A DNA stretch of 64,000 nucleotides from Aaosphaeria pasadenensis (taxonomy: Eukaryota > Ascomycota > Dothideomycetes > Pleosporales): positions 310,001 to 374,000 of the forward strand of contig JAKLMB010000008.1 of NCBI GenBank assembly GCA_022813625.1, in the 5' to 3' direction. The translations under genes were made by a program, and so were the position numbers. The notes under the pieces were generated by a model that was not told the origin of the DNA, searched no databases, and was given only the letters and a program-made list of their open reading frames with translations. Of the stretch, positions 12,192 through 20,436 are shown piece after piece (position 1 is the stretch's first letter; every line of letters begins with the position of its first letter).

Positions 12192-12698
12192 ATGGCACTA
12201 CTACAACAACTACAAAAACTACAAGAAGCCTTGGTCACAGTTACTGAGTGGGACCGAATCCAACGAGTGGTATGGAAGAAGGAGCCTTTGCGCACTCTCT
12301 TCATCACCATCGCATCTTCAGATCCATACCCAGCGGATCCATCCTCTCATGAGAGCGGCACTACCATTGATCCCGAGATCTTCCAACTCACCGTAGAGTG
12401 GGACAACATCCCGTGTGATCTCCGGTGCGAGCACATAGGCTTGGGCGGCCGCTCGTATTGCGATAGCGGGAAATGCTTCTGGATGGAGGCAAGCCATAAA
12501 GATACCTCAGAACCTATCTGGAAGGTTAAGAGGACGGGATCTTCTAAGAAGAAGCAACGAGACTACGAAACCGGAGTTTTTATGAAGTCTGTGCAGGCTA
12601 GGCAAAAGCTGGTCGCGTTTTGGAAAGATTGCGATTCAGATATGGATCTCGTAGCAGACGTGAGGGCGCAGATAGAGAGGCTCCTCAAGGTAGCGTGA
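12192..12698 (+). CDS. Unrecognised 168-aa protein, paralogue B of a tandem Cys/His pair
   Basis: Unknown family. Intronless and exactly as long as the gene at 11140. Conserved features relative to it: the start MAL, the strand TLFITIASSDPYP (35-47), and C79-x-H81-x8-C90-x4-C95 followed by F-W. One further Cys (C75) precedes the motif and one (C145) follows. The rest is diverged: the N-terminus is Gln/Leu-rich and the C-terminus is a charged helix (ADVRAQIERLLKVA). ATG 12192 sits in the same ATGGCACT context as the paralogue. The pair looks like an old tandem duplication in a rapidly changing locus; a role cannot be assigned. Confidence 0.72.
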   Translation: MALLQQLQKLQEALVTVTEWDRIQRVVWKKEPLRTLFITIASSDPYPADPSSHESGTTIDPEIFQLTVEWDNIPCDLRCEHIGLGGRSYCDSGKCFWMEASHKDTSEPIWKVKRTGSSKKKQRDYETGVFMKSVQARQKLVAFWKDCDSDMDLVADVRAQIERLLKVA

Positions 12699-12703
12699 TC
12701 TGT

Positions 12704-12867
12704 GTGTAATTAGGGCCGCAGATGGGCAGGCGCCTTAGGGAAAGGGAGGAGGGAGAAGAATGGTGGAGGGAGAGATGTGTGTGTCATTAGGGCCGCAGAT
12801 GGAGAGGGACCTTGGGGGAAGGGAAGAGGGAGCAGAATGGTGGAGGGAGAGATGCGTGTGTCATTAG
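12704..12867 (+). repeat. 77-bp tandem repeat
   Basis: Two copies with period 77 (anchors TAGGGCCGCA at 12711 and 12788) and the start of a third (GTGTCATTAG at ~12858). G-rich on the plus strand. It lies immediately 3' of paralogue B. Confidence 0.85.
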
Positions 12868-13065
12868 CCATTTGCGGTTCTTGTTCCCTGGTGTGTGGCT
12901 CCTGTGAATTGGGAGTACCACGTCAGACGGAAATGAACAATTGACAAAGTAGTTCGAGAGAGAATGAATGAACCGCAACGATCGTCTTATTATATTGCTG
13001 TCAGCACATAGACATGTGATGTAAGGTTACCAGTATATTGATATACCGTTGGTCTGGCTAACATT

Positions 13066-13155
13066 GTTGGGATGGAGCAGTCAGAACTCAACGTCCGGGA
13101 AAATTATACTGTTGGGATGGAAGAGTCGGGACTCAACTTCGGGACAGTGTTGTCT
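13066..13155 (+). repeat. 45-bp tandem repeat
   Basis: GTTGGGATGGA at 13066 and 13111 starts two diverged 45-bp copies, about 200 bp upstream of the next gene. Confidence 0.75.
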
Positions 13156-13275
13156 CTAATGATTTGAGAATTTCCACAGTTCAATGAAAAAACCAAAGTA
13201 ACCTTCACTTCACCATTCCCTCATCCCTTCACCATCATTCAGCCCCGTCCTTACGCGGACACACACAATCCCACG

Positions 13276-14060
13276 ATGTACAATCCCGCCGCAGTGAGCT
13301 ACGCCCTCGCATCTGCTCTCGCAATGTCGACCTCACCACCTCACCATCAGCTCCGATCCTCGGAGATCCAATACTGCAACCCTCTACCCTATGGCGCCGG
13401 CCCCGTCCCATCACCCGACACAGCGGACGCCTTCCTCGCCTCCCGCGAACTCTTCACGATCGCCAAAGCCGCTTCAACGCCCTCTGGCTACACTCAAGCC
13501 TACGCCAACCTCCACGCCTCGAGCACCGCGTCCGATTACCTTGGTTTCGTGCCGCTGGACACGTACAACACTAGCGAGTGCTCCTCTCAGTGCGACATCC
13601 GTTCCGGATGTGCGTCGTTCAACATCTTCTTCGAGCGGGCGCCCCTGCAGCATGTCGGCGACGCGTGCAAGGATCCTGACAGCACGACGATGATCAAGTG
13701 CGTGCTTTGGGGCGGGAAGGTTGGAGTGAAGAATGCGGAGAATGAAGGTTACAAAGTCGAGGACTTTGAGGTCAAGATCGCGGGGTCGAATGGGTACGTC
13801 AAGATTGGGAAACCGGCTGGAGGACAGACTACTGGTGGAGGAAAGAGTGGGTGAGTGGTGATCTTTTTCACTTGTGTACGAAGCCTTTTCCCTTTGTATT
13901 GTCGACTTGGAAACGTTTTGGAGCTGATGAAGGGTGCTTTAGGTCGAAGGGTGCTGAGAATAGTGTGGCGGCTCGCATTCCTGATATGAAGTTCACACAC
14001 ATCCCTAATCTTATGTTTGCACTTTTTGTGGCTGTTGCGATTGGGTGCTGTCTGCTTTGA
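13276..14060 (+). CDS. Secreted cysteine-containing protein, probably GPI-anchored
   Basis: Two exons, 13276-13850 and 13943-14060, give 230 aa. A short hydrophobic N-terminus (AVSYALASALA) serves as signal peptide. The mature part starts with a fungal secreted-protein pattern (YCNPLPYGAGPVPSPDTADA), followed by a PAN/apple-like cysteine stretch (YNTSECSSQCDIRSGCASF). I infer the intron from a perfect GTGAGT donor at 13851 and an acceptor TTTAG at 13942, phase 2. Spliced, the protein gains SKGAENSVAARIPD and the hydrophobic tail NLMFALFVAVAIGCCLL, the layout of a GPI-attachment signal. Unspliced, a TGA at 13852 gives a 192-aa soluble form ending in Gly/Ser. Function unknown; wall or surface location inferred. 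Confidence 0.7.
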
Positions 14061-15225
14061 TGGGCGTCATGATCCTATCTCGGGGCTCAACAATTTAGTT
14101 TCCATTCGGGTGTTTTGTTCCGGGTGGGAACTACTGGTGAATGCACCGAGTCTGGAGTCCGTCAGGTGATGATCTGGGTTACTGAGAAAGGAAGAGCTCT
14201 CTGATCAAAGGGCAATGCTGTATTGAGAGTCAGTCATGTTTACGAGAAGCTACATTCCATCCTGAACTATCGTGACTCGATCGGCCAGTGCTCGAGAGCC
14301 AGTGAAGTATTAACAAACAGTAACTACACACTCCCTTAAAAGAAGATTCTACGGAGTCCTTATTCATCAAAGACTTTGGGTTAGTGTCGGGGAAGGTTAA
14401 ATTTTATCTCAACCAAGCTGACAAAAGTGCTGAGAGTGAGAAACCGATGGTGTAACATATTTTTTGGTGGGCGTGCAGATTGTCCGATGAAAACCTGACA
14501 CCATTAATATCTGAAGCGAATCCTGATCACTATAAAACGAGCGTCTAAATGGCGATCGGATGAGGATTCTTCCAGGTGTTACTCCCGACCGTGTGGAAAC
14601 ACCGCATGGTATTTAGCCCAAGTATGCGGGGATGAGCCTGACCACAATCAATGCCTCGTGCCATCAACCTTGCCAACGCCCGCAGACAATCCTCCTTGTA
14701 TTACGACAAGATGACAAAATCTAGAACGCAGGTTTTCCAAAAAGCTTGAAAAAAATCTTCAAAGAAGCTTCTCTCGAGATCTATCCGTAATACGCCAAGC
14801 TCAATAAGCCTAGTAATGAGATCTATGTCCGTGATCCATTCGCCAATCATCGAGCGGTCTGGGGTCGTGGCCTGGCTTCGTTATTGAGAGTGCATATTAC
14901 TGGGTCACGATGTGACCCAGGGCTGTTGTTGGGGTAATGTACGAAGTGCCGTCACAGCCTGCTTGGAGAAATAAAATAATATAAGAAGATGTTACGCTGC
15001 GATGTGCGGGGAGCATGGTCGACTCGATCATCGCTTCCAAATTACGATGATTGACGTCCTTTTGCTCTGACGAAATTCAGTCTTCTGTCCTTCAGTATTC
15101 ACCTGCGACAATCTTCAAGAATTTGGTGTCTTTGAATGTTGCGGGTAATCAGCGACTTGCACTTCGCTTAATTCAGCAATTGCTTCGATTGGCGAAGTGT
15201 GACAACAAGTCGCTGCAATTGCGCA
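14061..15225. other. Intergenic region
   Basis: 1165 bp without a supported gene. The only distinct structure is a perfect 9-bp inverted repeat at 14900-14920. Confidence 0.5.
14900..14920. repeat. Perfect inverted repeat CTGGGTCAC-GAT-GTGACCCAG
   Basis: Nine-base arms with a 3-base spacer, about 305 bp upstream of the ATG at 15226. It could be a dimeric transcription-factor site; no known binding consensus is claimed. Confidence 0.6.
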
Positions 15226-15987
15226 ATGCTTCCTTTTCGGAAGTACATGCATCTCCTCAAAGGAGCCGCTTTGTTGTCAAACATTCCTCTAGTAACATCA
15301 CAAGCGCCTACACCATCTTCAACACAGCCATCAATCATCGAACAACCGATCTTCCGTCCAACCCGTGAAGACGTCTTGATTCCAGGCGGCACGTTTAAGA
15401 TCGAATGGACACCAGACCAACACTTCGAGAACGTGACTCTAGAACTCTGGGATAAAACATCATGGGGATATTCTCGAGACTTTGGATCCCTGTGCTATCA
15501 CTGGGTGAATCCTTTCTGTGGCACTATCGCATCCCACGCACCGAACAACGGCTCCTTCGAATGGCAGATACCGAAGCCAGGTAGCGATTTCCCGCGGGGT
15601 GAGCGCGTGTACTGGATCAAAATGTATGTGGACGACTACATCAAGCCGGATATCGGGAACAAAGATCCAGTTCTCAGCTACAGCCCGAACTTCATGTTCA
15701 TCCCTGAGAATGGAGAGATACCACCACCGGAGCAGCAAACTATAACAAATACAATGTCCTCGCCACCGACATTATGGCCCAGTCCTGAGACCGTCTTCGT
15801 TACGGTGACTGATGGAAGTTTCCTCACTGGCGCCCCGCCGGTGGCTGTTACTACCACATCTTTATCATCGAATGCAAGCCAGACTACGAACTTAAATTCA
15901 ACGGTACCAACATCAAGCGAGGGAGCTGCGCCAGGCTGGAAAGTTTCAATATCGTGGCTCTTTGTGTTGTCCCTAGGACTAATATGA
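15226..15987 (+). CDS. Kre9/Knh1-like Ser/Thr-rich GPI-anchored wall protein
   Basis: 253 aa, intronless. The first ATG in frame is 15226 (upstream only a GTG at 15199); a second ATG at 15247 is equally usable. Hydrophobic signal segment (LLKGAALLSNIPLVTSQA). Residues ~45-165 form the immunoglobulin-like Kre9/Knh1 N-terminal domain: proline-led entry (REDVLIPGGTFKIEW), VTLELWD, then NNGSFEWQIP and ERVYWIKMYVDD. A Ser/Thr/Pro-rich stalk follows and the end is a short hydrophobic tail (ISWLFVLSLGLI), as in GPI-anchored members of this family. Such proteins sit at the plasma membrane or wall; some yeast relatives affect beta-1,6-glucan, but no such role is shown here. It converges with the MYND gene (357 bp between the stops). 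Confidence 0.85.
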   Translation: MLPFRKYMHLLKGAALLSNIPLVTSQAPTPSSTQPSIIEQPIFRPTREDVLIPGGTFKIEWTPDQHFENVTLELWDKTSWGYSRDFGSLCYHWVNPFCGTIASHAPNNGSFEWQIPKPGSDFPRGERVYWIKMYVDDYIKPDIGNKDPVLSYSPNFMFIPENGEIPPPEQQTITNTMSSPPTLWPSPETVFVTVTDGSFLTGAPPVAVTTTSLSSNASQTTNLNSTVPTSSEGAAPGWKVSISWLFVLSLGLI

Positions 15988-16344
15988 TAGCTGGTCTTAC
16001 AACCAGTAGAAAATCTTCATCTAAGGCATTCTTTCAGCGTTCAAGATACAGCCTTTGTACACATGAACATGCAAGGAAGGGTTCAACTTCATCGGAACTT
16101 ATATTGAGCACAGTATGACATGTCAAAGAGCTCAAATATTGTAGTGTTCCTTGATGATTATCGGTTGGGAAGCTTGGCGCGATGTCCGATCGCGATCGTG
16201 AGCGGCTGGGGCATCCTGAAGGACAACTGAAGTCTATGAAGGATGGAAAGTTGTACAGAGCTGCAAGACTACTTTTGGGCAATTAGACACATTATAAAAC
16301 AGGGATATCGTTTGCTTACAGCGTTGAAGATGTTATACGTGTCT
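15988..16344. other. Short convergent intergenic region
   Basis: 357 bp between two convergent genes; only 3' UTR-type sequence is seen. Confidence 0.5.
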
Positions 16345-17004
16345 TCATTCGCGAGTGTTCAACCAATCCACAATGTCTCTGAAGTCACTGGTGTCAAGGT
16401 CGATGCTCGGTACTGGCTCATGATCCACCCCTTCCAGACCATACACCAGAACTGGACCTCTCCAATCTCTTGTTTTATTCTTGACATCGCTTCTTAACGT
16501 TTTCCAGATAGCCTTGTTAACCTTCGATCCATCGTTCATGAAATTATCTCGATATCGAACCAAGAGGCAATGTGGTAACTCGCGTCCGAGCCGTGCATTC
16601 TCCAGAATGTAATGAATACCGCCCGCATCAATCCCGAATCCTTTCAATTGAGGATTGTCGTATAGCAGTCCATCGCCAAATATATCTTCTCTCTTAAACT
16701 CCACCCAAACGAAGCGAGGCTTCTCCTCGTCAGGATGGAAGAGGACAGCGCGACGAAAGATCGAGCCAGAACCTTTTGATGGCGGACGACCAGAATCCGA
16801 GTATTCTTGGAAGCCTTTACATACTAGCTTATGTTTGCTCCAGCCTTCCTTCTGGCAGGATCCCGAGCAGTATCGTGAGACCTTGCAGGCGCCACAACGA
16901 GTTGAGCCGACTTTGTCACAGATTTCGCAAAGCTTGGTCTGAAGTTCGGCTGGCTTAACTTCGGGTGTATCTTCATTTTTTACGTTTTCTGGATTTTTCG
17001 CCAT
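16345..17004 (-). CDS. MYND-type zinc-finger protein
   Basis: 219 aa, intronless. The MYND finger is complete: C26-x2-C29-x7-C37-x2-C40-x5-C46-x3-C50-x7-H58-x3-C62. The remaining ~150 residues (FRRAVLFHPDEEKPRFVWVE, then LENARLGRELPHCLLVRYRD) resemble the C-terminal region common in fungal MYND proteins of unknown role. MYND fingers bind proline-rich peptides, so a scaffold or regulatory role is likely. Transcribed divergently from the GMC oxidoreductase, with 453 bp between the start codons. Confidence 0.88.
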   Translation of the reverse strand: MAKNPENVKNEDTPEVKPAELQTKLCEICDKVGSTRCGACKVSRYCSGSCQKEGWSKHKLVCKGFQEYSDSGRPPSKGSGSIFRRAVLFHPDEEKPRFVWVEFKREDIFGDGLLYDNPQLKGFGIDAGGIHYILENARLGRELPHCLLVRYRDNFMNDGSKVNKAIWKTLRSDVKNKTRDWRGPVLVYGLEGVDHEPVPSIDLDTSDFRDIVDWLNTRE

Positions 17005-17457
17005 TTTATAAAGGAAATGCTTGTCTTTGGGTTAGTAGGAGGCGATGGTGTATGCTGGTGGCATCAAGGAGAACTTGCAGTTGCTCTGGGCCTAGTCTTA
17101 AAAAGGTCTAGCGGCCCCACCATTCTGGATTGTCACTTTGAGATTGAACTGTCCAGCTCCTGCTTGCAAATGTAAGGAAAGAATAATTTGATAGTTCTAT
17201 GAAGTTCTTGTCCGCTGAGATGATACGTGAGTGCCTGAATGTCTGTGTTAACGTGGGCGTTGAAAAAGAGAGGTCATCTACCTCGATATGTCCATCTCAT
17301 TTGCCGATGCGGGGCATGAAGCAATGAGCTTGTATGCACGATTCATTTGTACTTTCGCACGGAGTATAAATGTAGTCCGAACGTACTGGTTTTAGGTGAT
17401 ATTAATTCTTCCCCCTATCTGTGAGATCTCTTTGACTACTACGGAGCAGTGTACAAC
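17005..17457. promoter_or_regulatory. Divergent promoter, MYND / GMC genes
   Basis: 453 bp between divergent ATGs. A TATAAA at 17365-17370 is 88 bp upstream of the GMC ATG on the plus strand. Confidence 0.5.
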
Positions 17458-19134
17458 ATGTCTGACCAAGGCTCAGTATTTGATTACATCGTCGTTGGAG
17501 GAGGCACCGCAGGAGTGGCTATAGCATCCCGTCTGAGCAAGTATCTTCCTGATTGCAAGATTGCATTGTTCGAGTCCGGTCCAGATGCCAATCATCACCC
17601 TAAAGTTAATGACCCCAACCTTTGGCCCTCTCTCATTCAAGAAGGTCTTCTCGTTGATTATCAAACAACGCCCCAAGTCCACCTTGACGACCGAGTCGTC
17701 CCAGCTAATCTAGCAGGCCGTCTGCTTTCTGGATCTAGTGGTACTAATGTGGGTGTATGGATGAGAGCCTCGAGGACAGACTATGATGTCATCGCCAAAG
17801 CGGCCGGACATTCCAGATTCACGTTCGAAAAGTTGCTACCTTACTTCAAGAGACTTGAAAATCACTGGGACGTGAACGCTGATTCGAAGTATCACGGCTT
17901 TAGTGGTCCTTTTCGTACTGTTGGTGGGCGGGAATACCCTCTGAGGCAGCCAATATTGCAGAGTGCGGAAAGACTTGGGATTCCATACAATCCTGATTCT
18001 GCCAATGGCGACCCTACTGGAGTTAGCGACTTGACTCAAAATTTTCGTATTATTTCGCCCTCGAAGTCCGAACGGCAACAGAGTGCGAAGGTCTATGATC
18101 TTACAAGAGTACACGTAGAGTGCGATAGTCCAGTTGCTCGGATCATCGTCGATACAACGGGTACTGCAAAAGGACTCGAATTGGTTTCTGGGCAGAAATT
18201 CCACTCCAGAAGAGAGGTCATCATCAGCTGTGGAGCCCACAAAACACCTCAAATTCTTCTTCTATCTGGAATTGGTCCTAGAGGAGAATTGGAGAAGCAT
18301 AGAATCCCACAAATACTAAACTCGCCAGCTGTCGGGCAAAATCTACACGACCACTCTCAGCTTACCTTATTCTTCAAGCTCAGAGATCCTAAAAAGGGGC
18401 AAGCTTTACCATTCAATGGTACAATGAAACCTGAGTTCGGGCACGGCACTCCTTGGGAGTTTAACATATTTTCACGTATACCTGCCTCTGAACTTTCGCC
18501 AATTCTTACCTCCGATGGCCTTCCTGGGGTAGCTGACGAAACACATTCTTTGTTGGGAAACAAAAGATGCCATACAATGACCATGCCGATTTACTTCCCC
18601 ATCCAAGCAAATCCCGTAGCCAACCCTGACATTGGTATTATGGCCGGAACACATGTCTCATTTGTTGCTTTACATCTCCTGCCAGTCTCACGCGGGACCA
18701 TCGCGCTCAAATCCGCCAATCCAAAAGACGAACCTATCATAGATCCAAAGTTCATGTCTACGAACACAGATCGCTACATAGTACGCCGGGCAATACGAGA
18801 CGTTCTACGGCTTGTTGAGACCGAACCACTCGCTTCAGAACTGGACGGCGAAGCACCGCCGCTTGATCATGGACACCCAGCGCTGACAAGTAAAAGCACG
18901 GATGGGGAGATCGATGCAAGGGTTCGTCGGTATGTGAGTACCATTTCGCATCCGATGGGGACATGTGCATTGGGGAAGGTGCTGGATACTGAGTTTCGTG
19001 TGAAAGGTGTAAAGGGTTTGAGGGTTTGTGATGCGAGTGTCTTCCCGGAACCTCTTGGGGCAATGCCGATGCAGACTATCTACGCGTTGGCAGAACTGTG
19101 TGCAGATTTGATTGCTGGCCAGGCTGAAACTTGA
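17458..19134 (+). CDS. GMC-family FAD oxidoreductase with substituted catalytic residue
   Basis: 558 aa, intronless; ATG 17458 chosen because only a GTG (17449) lies upstream. The FAD-binding Rossmann motif is at the N-terminus (FDYIVVGGGTAGVAIASRLS, ~10-29), GMC signature 1 is around SGSSGTNVGVWMRASRTDYD, and signature 2 is SCGAHKTPQILLLSGIGP. No signal peptide, so it is probably cytosolic. The first catalytic His is present (H498 in SHPMGTCALG). The second catalytic position, His or Asn in characterised GMC enzymes, aligns with M536 in GAMPMQTIYALAE, five residues before the conserved Tyr, so activity is in doubt. Substrate unknown; relatives include alcohol, choline and aryl-alcohol oxidases or dehydrogenases. 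Confidence 0.92.
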   Translation: MSDQGSVFDYIVVGGGTAGVAIASRLSKYLPDCKIALFESGPDANHHPKVNDPNLWPSLIQEGLLVDYQTTPQVHLDDRVVPANLAGRLLSGSSGTNVGVWMRASRTDYDVIAKAAGHSRFTFEKLLPYFKRLENHWDVNADSKYHGFSGPFRTVGGREYPLRQPILQSAERLGIPYNPDSANGDPTGVSDLTQNFRIISPSKSERQQSAKVYDLTRVHVECDSPVARIIVDTTGTAKGLELVSGQKFHSRREVIISCGAHKTPQILLLSGIGPRGELEKHRIPQILNSPAVGQNLHDHSQLTLFFKLRDPKKGQALPFNGTMKPEFGHGTPWEFNIFSRIPASELSPILTSDGLPGVADETHSLLGNKRCHTMTMPIYFPIQANPVANPDIGIMAGTHVSFVALHLLPVSRGTIALKSANPKDEPIIDPKFMSTNTDRYIVRRAIRDVLRLVETEPLASELDGEAPPLDHGHPALTSKSTDGEIDARVRRYVSTISHPMGTCALGKVLDTEFRVKGVKGLRVCDASVFPEPLGAMPMQTIYALAELCADLIAGQAET

Positions 19135-20436
19135 GGTTCTTAGATTATCAAAGGAAATCAGAAGACATCGTAGCTGTCAATATACTGATTTAGCTTCCGC
19201 TATCAAAGCCACAACTTCGAGATTAGACAGCTTGATGTAAATAGGTCTATTTTAATAGAACTACGGAATGAAGGCCGAATGTCCTACAATACTCAAACAC
19301 GGTACTGAGCTTGTGTGACCATCCTCAGATCCACTGCCTTGTATTGCTGCGACCTCGCTCCAACATAAAGTATGATGCAATATTGAACGTCTGTTCCGGA
19401 TACACAAGGCTACGGATCAATCGTTGCTCTATATTTAGCTATGTCAAGGAGCGGAAATAACCTCAACCATACTACCCCATAGACTCTCATAATGGGTTCA
19501 AAGTGGACTTTGTCCCTTATTGAGCACAGCACCGGCGGTAAACCCGGTAGGGCTAACGACAAATACGAAGATGACCGACATATGTGCGAGATTCGCCAGG
19601 TTTGCGACGGAAACTTAATATCAGCCGGCCCCCTCCACTGCTTATTCATCCCATTCCTTGCATGGAGGAGTTGCACGCGCCAAGGACGTTCCTTCGACAT
19701 ATGCGAATAGATGCAGTGATATTGGAATGACCGCGCTGAATGAAGACTATGGCTTTCGCTAATGGAACCTCTTAAGCCGGTGATCCTCTTACGACTACCG
19801 TACAGCGAGTCTTCACTAGTTCGATTCCTCTAGTAATGATATGATGCGCAAGTAGCGTCACTAGAATCATTGGTTACTCCGAAGCCTATGCGTAGTATTC
19901 GTGTCTTTATCAAGATGTACTTCATAAAAATTATGATTAGTCCCTTATCTTCGGCCAGTATCAGGTGGGATCTGGAATTTGGGCATATGGGAGGAATTGA
20001 ATAATGATATGTATGTAATCGGCTTGCAAAGTTTGACGGGAATCTGCCGCCAGATGTTACTGTCACTGCTACTCGTTGGGAATCTGACATAGCAGAATGA
20101 ATGAGTGGCTTGATCGATATGTAACATGATATCTATCTCGTATGGTCTAGGTATCGATATCCGGCCAATAGTTACTGAGCAATAAAGATGTGTGCATTTT
20201 ATGACGGTACATAGTATCCAATGTGACGTTGAATGGGGGCCTCAGCCTGACCCCTCATTCGTGTTGCGGGACTCCCGGAGAAGTCCGTGCGTTACGTCTG
20301 CATTCTACCAACCAAAATCCGGCGGATTGCGATGCGGTGTCGTTGACAAAACGGTTGGGAGAGCTCTGTACATATTCCGCACTGTTCCATGTTCTTACTT
20401 TCTAGATGTTAGACGATCAGTCTTCGTCTTCTCACA
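19135..20436. other. Intergenic region
   Basis: 1.3 kb upstream of the molybdenum-cofactor gene. Short ORFs only. A TTCGATTCC stretch near 19820 resembles a tRNA T-arm but no tRNA fold follows from it. Confidence 0.5.

Noticed and set aside
19790..19850. tRNA-like T-arm (TTCGATTCC with ACTAG/CTAGT arms)
   Set aside because: The loop is 10 nt rather than 7, and no acceptor, D or anticodon arms could be placed upstream.
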